Positions 24,727 to 32,958 are shown, counted from the first letter of the stretch. The stretch: DNA of 33,346 nt from Actinophytocola sp. (GCA_009379975.1 WHSS01000028.1:1-33346), one strand, 5' to 3'. Notes: generated from the sequence alone by a model not told the origin. Numbers and translations are program-made.

Positions 24727-25392
24727 GTGGTCGATGAGCGTGGCGAGGACAGCCCCATCAGCGCGGGCGTGAGGGATCTCCTGGGGGTGCTCGCCTACGG
24801 CGAGCTTTCCGCATTCGATCGGATGGCCGAGGACGCCAGGACGGCGCCGAGCCTGGCGGGCCGGGCGGCGCTGGCGTCGATGGCGGCCGCCGAGATCGGG
24901 CACTACGAACTGCTCGAGCGGCATCTGGCCGACCGCGGTGTCGTGGTGGAAGACGCGATGACGCCGTTCGTGCGGCACATCGACGCGTTCCATGCCTCGA
25001 CCGCGCCGAAATCCTGGCTCGAGTCCCTCGTCAAGGCCTACGTCGGGGACGGGCTCGCCGCGGACCTGTACCGGGAGATCGCGACCTGGCTCGATGAGGA
25101 GACCGGTGAGCTGGTGCTCGCGGTGCTCGCCGACACCGGGCATGCTGCCTTCGCGGAACGGGAGGTCGCCGCGGCGATCGCGGCGGACAGCACCGTCCGC
25201 GGCAGGCTCGCGCTGTGGGGCCGCCGGCTGCTCGGGGAAGCCTTGACCCAGGCGCAGTACGTCGTCGCCGAGCGGGACGGCCTGGCCGAGTTGATCGTGA
25301 CGGGCTCGGGTGACCTTTCCGGAATAGCCGGGTTGTTCCGCAGGTTGCAACAGAAGCACCACAAGCGCATGCAGTCGCTCGGCCTCGGCTGA
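24727..25392 (+). CDS. Ferritin-like fold protein (Rv3210c-like)
   Basis: This is a helical protein of 221 aa from the ferritin/MiaE-like superfamily. Carboxylate/histidine patterns fit a di-metal four-helix bundle: E26 in AYGELSAF, E56-xx-H59 in AAAEIGHYE, and further E/H pairs in DLYREIA and [11 protein letters not shown]. Order next to the DEAD-box helicase and DUF3107 matches Rv3210c in M. tuberculosis. Start choice: GTG 24727 is preferred over GTG 24718, which overlaps the only AGGG. Function not established. Confidence 0.78.
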   Translation: MVDERGEDSPISAGVRDLLGVLAYGELSAFDRMAEDARTAPSLAGRAALASMAAAEIGHYELLERHLADRGVVVEDAMTPFVRHIDAFHASTAPKSWLESLVKAYVGDGLAADLYREIATWLDEETGELVLAVLADTGHAAFAEREVAAAIAADSTVRGRLALWGRRLLGEALTQAQYVVAERDGLAELIVTGSGDLSGIAGLFRRLQQKHHKRMQSLGLG

Positions 25393-25446
25393 GCCTGGGA
25401 TAGCCTGGGCCCATCAAGCAATACATCGCTAATCAGGAGGACGTGC

Positions 25447-25671
25447 GTGGAGATCAAGATCGGCATTCAGGAGACTCCCCGCGAGCTGGTCGTCACGAGT
25501 GACGCCAAGGCCGATGAGATCGACACATTGGTCTCCGACGCGCTGGGCTCCTCGGATGGCATTCTGCGCCTGACCGACGACAAGGGCCGCAGGTTCCTCG
25601 TTCCCGCTCACCGGATCTCCTACGTCGAGATCGCACCCGCCGACGCCAGGAAGGTCGGCTTCGCCAGCTGA
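25447..25671 (+). CDS. DUF3107 family small protein (Rv3208A/TB9.4-like)
   Basis: This 74-aa soluble protein belongs to the conserved actinobacterial DUF3107 family: VEIKIGIQETPRELVVTS at the start, a central LVSDAL helix, and RRFLVPAHRISYVEI near the end. The GTG start has AGGAGG at 25437-25442, well placed. It follows the ferritin-like gene by 54 bp in the same direction. The family's role is unknown; the mycobacterial homologue is known as an antigen. Confidence 0.9.
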   Translation: MEIKIGIQETPRELVVTSDAKADEIDTLVSDALGSSDGILRLTDDKGRRFLVPAHRISYVEIAPADARKVGFAS

Positions 25672-25737
25672 AAGACGTATGTTGACCGCACTAACTCGGT
25701 GGCCTCGCCTCCGGTGGATTTTGCGCGTAGTTTCCGG

Positions 25738-25868
25738 GCGGAGCCCACTGTGGCCTTGGGTGCCTATATGGCGCCCAAGGCCACCTTGGGCTCCGCTGCT
25801 GCCAGTATGGAATGGGATGAATCGGGCAGGGTGGCGCTTTACTGAAGGCGTCTTTCAGCGCACGGGGC
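25738..25868. repeat. Composite A-E-B repeat module (A2, E2, B3)
   Basis: A2 (25738-25796) is a near-perfect 25-bp-stem hairpin around a TATAT loop. It is followed by E2 (25805-25841; GATGAATCGGGCAGGGTGGC is part of it) and by the B3 arm ACTGAAGGCGTCTTTCAGCG. It separates the convergent DUF3107 and TetR genes and probably ends both transcripts. The same parts in the same order, inverted, occur at 32626-32942. Confidence 0.75.
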
Positions 25869-25874
25869 GCGTTC

Positions 25875-26645
25875 TCAAGCGCCGCCGTCGATCGCGCGCA
25901 ACTCCGCGTTGGCAAGGGCGTCCGACATCTGGATGATCTTGTTGATCTCCAGCGGCTTGTTCGGTTCGACGGTGATGCCGCTCTGCCGGAGCACGCCGTC
26001 GATCGCGGCCCAGATGATCTGCGTGGTGTATTCGACCACGCTGTCCCGGCCCATGGACCGGCGGCCGAGCCACCACTCGCCGATGTTCTGCACCAGCCCG
26101 ACGACCCCGTGTGCCCACGGCTCGGCGGCGCCGGAGTCGAGGCCGAACGCCCGCATGTAGTCACCGAGTACCGCCGTCACCGAGGTCGCGATGAGTTCCT
26201 TGTCCTCGTTGACGATGTCGGTGTCGGGCCCGCGATCGCCCGTGTGGCTGCCCTGCACGAGTAGCCGGTACAGGTTCGGGTATTCGTCGATCGTGGTGAA
26301 AAACGCATCGATCACGCTGCGGATGCGGGGTACCGGCGCCAGTTCGTTGTTCAGTGCGGGCATGAGCCGGTTGAACAGGATCTTGGTGCCGTGCTGGCCG
26401 AGCGCGAGGTGCAGGTCCGCCTTGTCGGTGAAGTGCCGGTACAGCACCGGCTTGGTGACACCGGCTTCGCCCGCGACGTCCTCCATGCCGAACTCGATGC
26501 CGTGCTTGTCGAGGGCACGCAGCGCGGCTTCCACGAACTCCGCGCGTCGCGCGACCCGGTGTGCTTTCCAGCGGTCGCGGCGTGCATCGCCGGCGCTTCC
26601 CGGCTCCTTGCGGTTGCGCTTGACACCATCGGGCATGATGGTCAT
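25875..26645 (-). CDS. TetR-family transcriptional regulator
   Basis: This 256-aa regulator has an N-terminal HTH (AEFVEAALRALDKHG...MEDVAGEAGVTKPVLYRHFTDK, about residues 35-75), and a larger ligand domain than usual. It carries a basic leader of about 30 residues. It lies divergent from an alpha/beta hydrolase, with several palindromes in the 60-bp gap, so it probably represses itself and that hydrolase. ATG 26645 lacks a clear ribosome-binding site; ATG 26636 is an alternative. Ligand unknown. Confidence 0.85.
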   Translation of the reverse strand: MTIMPDGVKRNRKEPGSAGDARRDRWKAHRVARRAEFVEAALRALDKHGIEFGMEDVAGEAGVTKPVLYRHFTDKADLHLALGQHGTKILFNRLMPALNNELAPVPRIRSVIDAFFTTIDEYPNLYRLLVQGSHTGDRGPDTDIVNEDKELIATSVTAVLGDYMRAFGLDSGAAEPWAHGVVGLVQNIGEWWLGRRSMGRDSVVEYTTQIIWAAIDGVLRQSGITVEPNKPLEINKIIQMSDALANAELRAIDGGA

Positions 26646-26656
26646 GCTACCAAGAA

Positions 26657-26683
26657 GTAACTGTTACCATTGGTTACACCAAT
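26657..26683. promoter_or_regulatory. Probable TetR operator region between divergent genes
   Basis: Overlapping palindromes lie in the short gap: TAAC-T-GTTA at 26658-26666 and ATTGGT-TAC-ACCAAT at 26669-26683, with GTTAC repeated at 26663-26667 and 26673-26677. This AT-rich patch stands out from the GC-rich surroundings and is the natural binding site for the adjacent TetR protein. Confidence 0.6.
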
Positions 26684-26705
26684 TGGCGAGACGGAGCGGT
26701 GGTGC

Positions 26706-27671
26706 ATGGTGAGCATCGTTGAGCAACGTGGCTCGATGCGACCGACGGCCCGGCGAGAGGCTGCCGAGGCGGAGCGTGGTGACAACTCACGTTTCATGAC
26801 GCGCGACGGTACAACACTGCTGGTGCGGGATACCGGCCCGGCTGATTCGGGCGTGACCGTGCTGTTCGTCCACGGCTGGACGCAGGATCACACCTGCTGG
26901 GACGTCAGCGTCGATGCGCTGCCCACCAATGTGCGGGTCCTGCGCTACGACCACCGCGGCCACGGCGGCTCGGACCCCGCGCTCGCCGGAACCCGCACCC
27001 TCGAGCAACTCGCCGACGACCTCGCCGAGCTCATCGCCGACCGCGTGCCGGAGGGCAAGATCGTGCTTGTCGGTCACTCGATGGGCGGCATGACCCTGAT
27101 GGCCATGGCCGAGCGGCACCCCGGACTCGTCGACAGCCGCGTGGCGGGAGTGGCGTTCGTCGCGACCTCGTCCGGCAATATGCACCGCATCAGCCTCGGC
27201 CTGAAGGGCGCGCTCGGCCGCAGCGTGCCGCGTGTCGAGCCGATCCTTCGCTCGCTGCTTCAGCGGCGGAAGAAGGGCACACTGCCCGGTAATCCCCGCG
27301 TGCTCAGTCCGGCCGCACGGTGGCTGGTGTTCGGCAAGAAAGCCAAGCAGGCCCACGTCCTCGCGACGGTGCGGCAGTCGCTCGCGGCGCATCCGGCGAG
27401 CGTTGGGGGCTACCTGGACGCGATCTTCGCCCATGACCGGCGCGTCGCCCTGGGTGCGTTGCGGGACAAGCCGACGGTCGTGATGGTGGGAGACCGGGAC
27501 CGGTTGTGCCCCGTCGAACACGCCAGGGCGATCGCGGACGAGTTGCCCGCCACCGATTTCGTGCTCTATCCGGGGGCGGGACACATGCTGATGTACGAAC
27601 GCGCCGTCGAGGTCAACTCGCGTATCGTGGCGTTGGTGGGCAAGGCTCTGGACGCGTCTGTCGCGGGCTAA
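26706..27671 (+). CDS. Alpha/beta hydrolase
   Basis: This is a predicted serine hydrolase of 321 aa. The oxyanion HGW motif is at 56-58, the nucleophile is S125 in GHSMGG, the acid is in VGDRDRLCP, and the histidine is in GAGHMLMYE. The frame is open to 26670, but that part overlaps the operator palindrome, so ATG 26706 with GGAG upstream is preferred. It is divergent from a TetR gene and followed 10 bp later by a small membrane protein. Lipase/esterase or epoxide-hydrolase-like activity is possible. Confidence 0.85.
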   Translation: MVSIVEQRGSMRPTARREAAEAERGDNSRFMTRDGTTLLVRDTGPADSGVTVLFVHGWTQDHTCWDVSVDALPTNVRVLRYDHRGHGGSDPALAGTRTLEQLADDLAELIADRVPEGKIVLVGHSMGGMTLMAMAERHPGLVDSRVAGVAFVATSSGNMHRISLGLKGALGRSVPRVEPILRSLLQRRKKGTLPGNPRVLSPAARWLVFGKKAKQAHVLATVRQSLAAHPASVGGYLDAIFAHDRRVALGALRDKPTVVMVGDRDRLCPVEHARAIADELPATDFVLYPGAGHMLMYERAVEVNSRIVALVGKALDASVAG

Positions 27672-27681
27672 GGGTGCCCCT

Positions 27682-27891
27682 ATGAACTTGGCCGGCCGCG
27701 TGATCCTGATGCACCAGGGCGGCTGGGACGAGTGGCTGCTCGTGCTGGGCCCGCTGATCATCATCGTCGTGCTGGTCGTGGTCGCCCGTAAGCAGGTACC
27801 GGTCGACAGTGACGCCGAGGCCGCCGCGGACGCCGCTGCGGAAACCGAGGGCCCGGACCGGGGTGAGCAGCACCCTCCGGCGGGCCGCTGA
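27682..27891 (+). CDS. Small single-pass membrane protein (69 aa)
   Basis: It has one hydrophobic helix (about residues 18-36, WLLVLGPLIIIVVLVVVA) followed by an acidic Ala/Glu-rich tail. It lies 10 bp after the hydrolase gene, so it is probably co-transcribed. No family is recognised. It ends convergent to the next TetR gene. Confidence 0.65.
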   Translation: MNLAGRVILMHQGGWDEWLLVLGPLIIIVVLVVVARKQVPVDSDAEAAADAAAETEGPDRGEQHPPAGR

Positions 27892-27909
27892 CCCGGGTGC
27901 CGGTGCTCG

Positions 27910-28557
27910 TCAGTGCTGCAGCGGGAAGCCGGCGCCGATGCCGCGCCACGCCAGCGTCGCGATGAGCGAAACCGCCTCGTCCCGGCTGACGGTGTCGTTG
28001 TTGTCGAGCCAGAACCGCGCGCTGACCTGGCTCATCCCGACCAGCCCCGAGGCGAGCAGCCGGGCCTTGTCCTCGTCGAGCCCCGCGTCCGAGGTGATCG
28101 TCTTGGTGATCGCCGCCACATTGGCCGAGGTCGCCCGGTCTACCGCGGACTGCACGGCGGGCTCGCCGCGCAGGTCGGACTCGAAGACCATGCGGTAGGC
28201 GCCGGTCTCGGTGTTGACGAAGTCGTAGAAGGCGCCGACCGCGTTCTTCACCCGCTGCTTGTTATCCGATGTGGACTCGAGCGCCGTCGCTACGGCGGCC
28301 ACCAGCTCGTCGACGTGTGCTTCGAGCAGCGCGATGTAGAGCTCGAGCTTGCCAGGGAAGTGCTGGTAGAGCACCGGTTTCGAGACGCCTGCCCGTTCCG
28401 CGATCTCGTCCATCGCCGTCGCGTGATAGCCGTTGGCCGAGAAGACATCCTGCGCGACGGACAGCAGTTGCGCACGCCGTTTGCGTTTGGGCAGCCGGAC
28501 GCCCCGGCCCAGCTGCTGTAGCCGGCCCGTCCCCGGTAGTCTCGCTGCCTCGGTCAT
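27910..28557 (-). CDS. TetR-family regulator (Rv3208-like)
   Basis: This regulator resembles M. tuberculosis Rv3208, with strong colinear matches such as MDEIAERAGVSKPVLYQHFPGKLELYIALL in the HTH and GLVGMSQVSARFWLD in the ligand domain. ATG 28557 is preferred because GGAGG then lies 8 bp upstream; ATG 28563 would leave only 2 bp. The 215-aa length is normal. It is divergent from an alpha/beta hydrolase, and a 7-bp-arm palindrome at 28621-28642 in the gap is a candidate operator. Ligand unknown. Confidence 0.87.
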   Translation of the reverse strand: MTEAARLPGTGRLQQLGRGVRLPKRKRRAQLLSVAQDVFSANGYHATAMDEIAERAGVSKPVLYQHFPGKLELYIALLEAHVDELVAAVATALESTSDNKQRVKNAVGAFYDFVNTETGAYRMVFESDLRGEPAVQSAVDRATSANVAAITKTITSDAGLDEDKARLLASGLVGMSQVSARFWLDNNDTVSRDEAVSLIATLAWRGIGAGFPLQH

Positions 28558-28620
28558 GCTCATCTCCTCCTGCTGGGTGAATCGCCTTAGACCGTACCCG
28601 GCGGTAACCCCGCACCGGAA

Positions 28621-28642
28621 GCCACGGTTAGCGTTCCGTGGC
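28621..28642. promoter_or_regulatory. Candidate TetR operator palindrome
   Basis: Arms GCCACGG (28621-28627) and CCGTGGC (28636-28642) are perfect around an 8-nt spacer. It lies 21 bp before the hydrolase start in the gap shared with the Rv3208-like TetR gene. Spacing and position fit a TetR dimer site; the link is inferred. Confidence 0.5.
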
Positions 28643-28663
28643 GGCCTAGGTCATTCTGGGAAG

Positions 28664-29689
28664 ATGTCCGACACCCAGGTTGACGCATCCGAACCCGGCG
28701 GCGGCGAGGTCCCGCCGCTCGCAACGGCCACCGAACTCCCGACGCTCGACACGGCGTTTCCGGCCTGGGATGGCGACTGTGAAGAGGCAGGCGGCGTCCG
28801 GCTGCACGTGCGGCGGACCGACCCCGCACTCTCCCCGCCGGACGCACCGATGGCGGTCTACCTGCATGGTCTCGGCGGATCGTCGACGAACTGGACCGAT
28901 CTCGGCGGTCTGCTGGCGCCGTGGGGCAAGGGCGTCGCGGTCGACCTGCCCGGCTTCGGCTTCTCCGAACCGGATCCGGCCTTCGACTTCGCGCTCACCT
29001 CGCACGCCGATGCGGTGGCGCGCTACCTCGACGGCCTCGGCGCAGGCCCGGTACACCTGTTCGGCAATTCGATGGGGGGAGCGGTCGCGGCGTTACTCGC
29101 CGCCCGCAGGCCGGAGCTTGTCCGCACGCTGACCTTGATCTCGCCCGCGGTGCCGGACCTGCGGCCGCACCCGCGCAGGCTGTCGGACCCGAGGGTCGCG
29201 CTCGCGCTGCTGCCGATCGTCGGCAGGCCGGCGCGCAGGCAGCTGGCCGCCCTCACCCCCCGGCAGCGCGCCCAGCAGGTCATCGACCTGTGTTTCGCCG
29301 ATCCCAGCACGTTCTCGGAGCAGCGACTTGCCGAACTCGCCGAGGAGCACGGCGCCCGGCTGGGCCTGTCCTGGGCATTGCCCGCGCTCAACCGCAGCAC
29401 GGCGGGCATCATCCGTGACTGGTTCGCGTTCGGGTCGCGATCGCTGTGGTCGGTGCTGCGTGAGGTGGCCGCGCCGACGCTGGTCGTCTGGGGTACTCAG
29501 GACCGGGTCATCTCGGCACGCAAGGCGGCGCGCACCGTGCGACTGCTGCCGCAAGGCAGACTGCTGATGCTGCGGAACACCGGCCATGTCGCACAGATGG
29601 AGCAACCCGCAGCGGTCGCGCGCGCCGTGCTGAGCATGTGGCAAGCCGTCGCGGCGGATCGATGGCGAACGCTTCCGCCGAATGGGTGA
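28664..29689 (+). CDS. Alpha/beta hydrolase
   Basis: This is a predicted serine hydrolase of 341 aa with a distinctive GNSMGG nucleophile elbow (S136), HGLGGSSTNW oxyanion region, WGTQDRVI for the acid and NTGHVAQMEQP for the histidine. The N-terminal 45 residues are low-complexity and acidic. The long frame from 28433 runs through the divergent TetR gene, so ATG 28664 is chosen. It resembles C-C bond hydrolases and other esterases; substrate unknown. Confidence 0.82.
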   Translation: MSDTQVDASEPGGGEVPPLATATELPTLDTAFPAWDGDCEEAGGVRLHVRRTDPALSPPDAPMAVYLHGLGGSSTNWTDLGGLLAPWGKGVAVDLPGFGFSEPDPAFDFALTSHADAVARYLDGLGAGPVHLFGNSMGGAVAALLAARRPELVRTLTLISPAVPDLRPHPRRLSDPRVALALLPIVGRPARRQLAALTPRQRAQQVIDLCFADPSTFSEQRLAELAEEHGARLGLSWALPALNRSTAGIIRDWFAFGSRSLWSVLREVAAPTLVVWGTQDRVISARKAARTVRLLPQGRLLMLRNTGHVAQMEQPAAVARAVLSMWQAVAADRWRTLPPNG

Positions 29690-29729
29690 CCCATCGTCCC
29701 GTCGTATCAGCCTGTCGGCCGGGGACCAG

Positions 29730-29766
29730 AACCGCTGATATACCTGAAGCTCTGGTCGACTCGCCA
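29730..29766. repeat. Family D repeat, copy D3
   Basis: It starts AACCGCTGATAT and continues with bases similar to the copy at 16001. It lies in the 201-bp gap between the hydrolase and the DUF3152 gene. The rest of that gap shows only GC-rich inverted segments near 29800-29870. Confidence 0.45.
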
Positions 29767-29890
29767 GGAAACTCTTTCTGGAAAGCCACGCTCGGTGCCG
29801 GCGGTAAGCCGGCAGCCGCGACCCGCCTGGCGGCGGGCCCCATCTGCCGGCTGGCGAGTCGCCCAACCGCGAGTGTGGCAGGCTGAACCC

Positions 29891-31057
29891 GTGGATCGGC
29901 TGTCGGATCGTGCGCGCGGCGAACGCCCTCGTTCGCGCGCGCCGCGCCGCACCGCCGAACCGGACGTTTTCGCCGATGAGCCTGCCGGGGCCGCGCCGCG
30001 GCGCCCCCGTGACGTGCGGCGCCTGCCTATCCCAGCGCCCCCGGCCGAGGATCGCTATCGGCCCGGTGGCAGGCGTACCGGTGGGGAGCCGCTGGAGGCG
30101 TCCTGGCGCCCGGACGCCACGCCGCCCCCCTCGTCCGGCGGTAGCCACGCCTTATCCCGCAAGCCCAAGTCGAAGCTGTCGAAGGTGCTGGGCAACTACG
30201 GTTGGCGTGCCTATGCGCTACCGGTCCTGCTCGCGCTCACCCTGATCGTGGTGTTCGACTCGAGTAAGGACGACCGCGAGGGCGGCACATCGTCGTTGCC
30301 TGCTGGATCATCGAACACGGCCACCAGCGATGCCGACCTGGCGCGGGACGATCCGGTCGCGACCGAGAAGCCGGTTGAACCCGCCGATCTCGAGATCCCC
30401 ACGGCGAAGCTGCCCAAGGGCGGCAAGTTCACCAAGGAGGGCGAGGGGACGTGGCATATGGTGCCCGGTTCCGGTAAGCGCGTCGGCGACAGCGGGGAAC
30501 TGTACAAGTACACCGTCGAGGTGGAGGACGGCATCGACCCGTCGAGCTACGGCGGCGATGACGCGTTCGGGACGATGGTGGAGGCGACGCTGTCGGATCC
30601 CCGGGGCTGGACCAGTGACGGGACGGTGTCCCTGCAACGCGTCGATGACGCCGATGCGGCGGACTTCCGGATCAGCCTGACCTCGCCCGAGACCAACCAT
30701 CGGCCGGATGTCTGTGGCTTCACGATCAAATACGAGTCCTCGTGCTACCGGCGCAGCAACAACCGGGTAGTGATCAACCTGTCGCGGTGGGTGCGAGGGG
30801 CGAAGGCGTTCAACGCGGATCTCGGGTCGTACCGGCAGTACGCGATCAACCACGAGGTCGGCCACGCGCTCGGCAACGGGCACATCGGCTGCCCTCGCGA
30901 CGACCGGCTCGCGCCGGTGATGATGCAGCAGACCTTCGGGGTCGCCAACGACTACGTGGCGAAACTGAACCAGGCGGATCCGAGCAACTACGCCGCGGTG
31001 CCGAAGGACGGTAAGGTCTGCAAGCCGAACGCATGGCCCAACCCGCAGGCGCGCTGA
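29891..31057 (+). CDS. DUF3152 membrane-anchored zinc-protease-like protein (Rv3207c-like)
   Basis: This 388-aa protein has a long basic, proline-rich cytoplasmic N-terminus, one transmembrane helix (about 104-121) and an external domain. The domain contains HEVGHALGNGH at 321-331, the HExxHxxGxxH zinc motif of metzincin-type peptidases, plus paired cysteines (CGF, CYR, CPR, VCK). The frame is open back to 29795, but GTG 29891 starts the conserved part. Position next to moeZ and the Rv3208-like TetR matches Rv3207c. Proteolysis is predicted, not shown. Confidence 0.85.
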   Translation: MDRLSDRARGERPRSRAPRRTAEPDVFADEPAGAAPRRPRDVRRLPIPAPPAEDRYRPGGRRTGGEPLEASWRPDATPPPSSGGSHALSRKPKSKLSKVLGNYGWRAYALPVLLALTLIVVFDSSKDDREGGTSSLPAGSSNTATSDADLARDDPVATEKPVEPADLEIPTAKLPKGGKFTKEGEGTWHMVPGSGKRVGDSGELYKYTVEVEDGIDPSSYGGDDAFGTMVEATLSDPRGWTSDGTVSLQRVDDADAADFRISLTSPETNHRPDVCGFTIKYESSCYRRSNNRVVINLSRWVRGAKAFNADLGSYRQYAINHEVGHALGNGHIGCPRDDRLAPVMMQQTFGVANDYVAKLNQADPSNYAAVPKDGKVCKPNAWPNPQAR

Positions 31058-31063
31058 CTGTGG

Positions 31064-31187
31064 TCTTATTCATAAGTCGGGCTGTTCACATCGGGCATGT
31101 CACCTCGATCTTGCTTCTCACCTGCAGTCACTCGTCGCGAGCCACCCTCCGGGCGGCCCCCGCCGAATGACTTGTGAACAGCCCTCC
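31064..31187. mobile_element. Family C miniature element, copy C3 (full length)
   Basis: The 124-bp copy is very similar to C2 (14641-14763), starting TCTTATTCATAAGTCGGGC and ending CTTGTGAACAGCCCTCC. It lies 6 bp after the DUF3152 stop. Confidence 0.8.
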
Positions 31188-31330
31188 CGGCCGATTTCGC
31201 TGCGGTCCAGCATGTGGACCCGCACACCATGATGTGGACTCTGCGGCGCTGTCGTAGAACGATGGAAGAGACGAAGCCGCACCAGCGTTGTAATGGACAG
31301 TGACGCCGCAGCAAAGGCGCGTTGCCCCTG
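31188..31330. other. Unassigned spacer between inverted family C elements
   Basis: This 143-bp stretch has no supported gene. It contains GTCCAGCATGTGGAC, an imperfect palindrome, and a second TGTGGAC nearby, which could be a regulator site. Nothing else is recognised. Confidence 0.4.
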
Positions 31331-31415
31331 GAGGGCTATTCACAACGACTGCAGGTGAGACGCGAGATCGAGGTGACATGTCCGTGGTGAATGGCCCGAC
31401 TTATGAATAGGACTC
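31331..31415. mobile_element. Family C miniature element, inverted and internally deleted copy C4
   Basis: On the reverse strand it matches C2 from its left end through CACCTGCAGTCGTT, then jumps to GTGAATAGCCCTC, missing about 40 bp. C3 and C4 face each other across 143 bp. It ends about 15 bp before the moeZ ribosome-binding site region. Confidence 0.75.
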
Positions 31416-31440
31416 ATGGTGCGTATATCTGGAGGAATGA

Positions 31441-32619
31441 ATGTCAGGCACACTCCCGCCGCTGGTTGAGCCGGCCGCCGAGCTCACCAAGGAAGAGGTG
31501 GCCCGCTACAGCCGTCACCTGATCATTCCAGATGTCGGGGTCAACGGGCAGCGGCGGCTGAAGAACGCCAAGGTCCTGGTGATCGGCGCGGGCGGGCTCG
31601 GCAGCCCGGCGCTGCTCTACCTCGCCGCCGCGGGTGTCGGCACGCTCGGCACCATCGACTTCGACGTCGTGGACGAGTCCAATCTGCAGCGGCAGATCAT
31701 CCACGGGCAGTCCGATATCGGCAAGCTCAAAGCGATCTCGGCCAAGGAGTCGGTGGCCGAGGTCAACCCGTTCGTCAACGTCGTGGTGCACACCGAGCAG
31801 TTGACCAACGACAACGCGCTGGACATCCTCGGCCAGTACGACCTGATCCTGGACGGCACGGACAACTTCGCCACCCGGTACCTGGTCAACGACGCCGCCG
31901 TGATCCTCGGTAAGCCCTACGTATGGGGTTCGATCTTCCGGTTCGAGGGCCAGGTCAGCGTCTTCTGGGAGGACGCGCCGGACGGGAGGGGCCTCAACTA
32001 CCGCGACCTCTATCCCGAGCCGCCGCCGCCGGGGATGGTGCCTTCCTGCGCCGAGGGTGGCGTGCTGGGCGTGCTGTGCGCATCGATCGGCTCGATCATG
32101 GTCAACGAGGCGATCAAGCTGCTCACCGGGATCGGCGAGCCGCTGCTCGGCAGGTTGATCAGCTACGACGCGCTGGAGATGCGTTACCGCGAGGTCAAGA
32201 TCCGCAAGGACCCGGACACCCCGAAGATCACCGAGCTGATCGACTACGACTCGTTCTGCGGTGTGGTCTCCGACGAGGCCTCCGAGGCCGCGGCGGGCAG
32301 CACGATCACGCCCGAGGAACTCAAGGCGATGTTCGACGCGGGCAAGGACTTCGAGCTGATCGACGTCCGGGAGCCGCACGAGTACGAGATCGTCAAGATC
32401 GACGGCGCGACGCTGATCCCGAAGGACCGCATCCTGTCGGGCGCGGCGTTGTCGGAGCTGCCGCAGGATAAGCCGATCGTGCTGCACTGCAAGTCGGGTG
32501 CCCGCTCCGCCGAAGCACTCGCCGCGCTGCACCAGGCGGGCTTCGCCGACGCGACGCATCTCGGCGGTGGCGTGCTGGCCTGGGCAAAGCAAATCGACCC
32601 GAGCCTGCCGACGTACTGA
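31441..32619 (+). CDS. moeZ: Adenylyltransferase/sulfurtransferase MoeZ
   Basis: MoeZ activates the C-terminus of ubiquitin-like sulfur carriers (CysO, MoaD, ThiS types) by adenylation and then transfers sulfur. The ThiF/MoeB domain has GAGGLGS (49-55), the Arg-rich NLQRQIIH (81-88), DGTDN (138-142) and PSCAEGGVLG with C203. The C-terminal rhodanese domain (about 290-392) has the active loop HCKSGARSAE with C350. The zinc CxxC pairs of E. coli MoeB are absent, as in mycobacterial MoeZ. GGAGGA at 31431-31436 supports ATG 31441. The 392-aa length is standard. Confidence 0.95.
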   Translation: MSGTLPPLVEPAAELTKEEVARYSRHLIIPDVGVNGQRRLKNAKVLVIGAGGLGSPALLYLAAAGVGTLGTIDFDVVDESNLQRQIIHGQSDIGKLKAISAKESVAEVNPFVNVVVHTEQLTNDNALDILGQYDLILDGTDNFATRYLVNDAAVILGKPYVWGSIFRFEGQVSVFWEDAPDGRGLNYRDLYPEPPPPGMVPSCAEGGVLGVLCASIGSIMVNEAIKLLTGIGEPLLGRLISYDALEMRYREVKIRKDPDTPKITELIDYDSFCGVVSDEASEAAAGSTITPEELKAMFDAGKDFELIDVREPHEYEIVKIDGATLIPKDRILSGAALSELPQDKPIVLHCKSGARSAEALAALHQAGFADATHLGGGVLAWAKQIDPSLPTY

Positions 32620-32625
32620 CCCACA

Positions 32626-32709
32626 CGCGCTGAAAGACGCCTTCAGTCCGCTAGACGGACTGAAAGGGCCACTCACTCCAACTGAACGGACTGAAGCGTC
32701 TTTCAGCGC
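32626..32709. repeat. Family B palindromic repeat, copy B4
   Basis: It begins CGCGCTGAAAGACGCCTTCA, six bp after the moeZ stop, and ends with the complementary arm GACTGAAGCGTCTTTCAGCG, which lacks one base. Likely the moeZ transcript end. Confidence 0.8.
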
Positions 32710-32735
32710 TAGTGGCTGCACGCCCGGGCGGGTGC

Positions 32736-32853
32736 GGGGTGGCGCTTGACCCGGGGACCCCCGCGACGACCCTCGGGCCAAGAACGCGGGCAGGTGCACC
32801 TGCCCGAGCGCCACCAGCTTAAGGTCGCCGCGCCCCGGGTAAAGCGCCACCCC
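32736..32853. mobile_element. Family E miniature element with 21-bp terminal inverted repeats
   Basis: Terminal arms 32736-32756 (GGGGTGGCGCTTGACCCGGG...) and 32833-32853 are complementary at 20 of 21 positions. The interior carries a perfect 20-bp palindrome at 32787-32806 (CGGGCAGGTGCACCTGCCCG). No coding capacity. One end recurs at 25811-25841. Confidence 0.75.
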
Positions 32854-32880
32854 GCCCGATTCGTCCCGTCTCGGAGCAGC

Positions 32881-32958
32881 GGCGGGGAGCCCAAGGTGGC
32901 CGTGGGTGCCAAATAGGCACCCCATGGCACCTTGGTGCCGCGTTCAGCGTCTTTCAGC
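32881..32958. repeat. Family A hairpin copy A3 followed by a family B remnant (B5)
   Basis: A3 (32881-32942) is nearly the same as A1 downstream of sugC: CGGGGAGCCCAAGGTGGCC near the start and CTTGGTGCCGCG at the end. TTCAGCGTCTTTCAGC at 32943-32958 is a remnant of family B. With B4 and E1 these fill the 367-bp gap after moeZ. Confidence 0.7.

Noticed and set aside
31188-31330. Possible transposase remnant between C3 and C4
   Set aside because: No frame of meaningful length and no recognisable transposase motif.
31413-31440. TATATCT near the moeZ start as a -10 promoter element
   Set aside because: Transcription would begin within the ribosome-binding site, leaving no usable leader.
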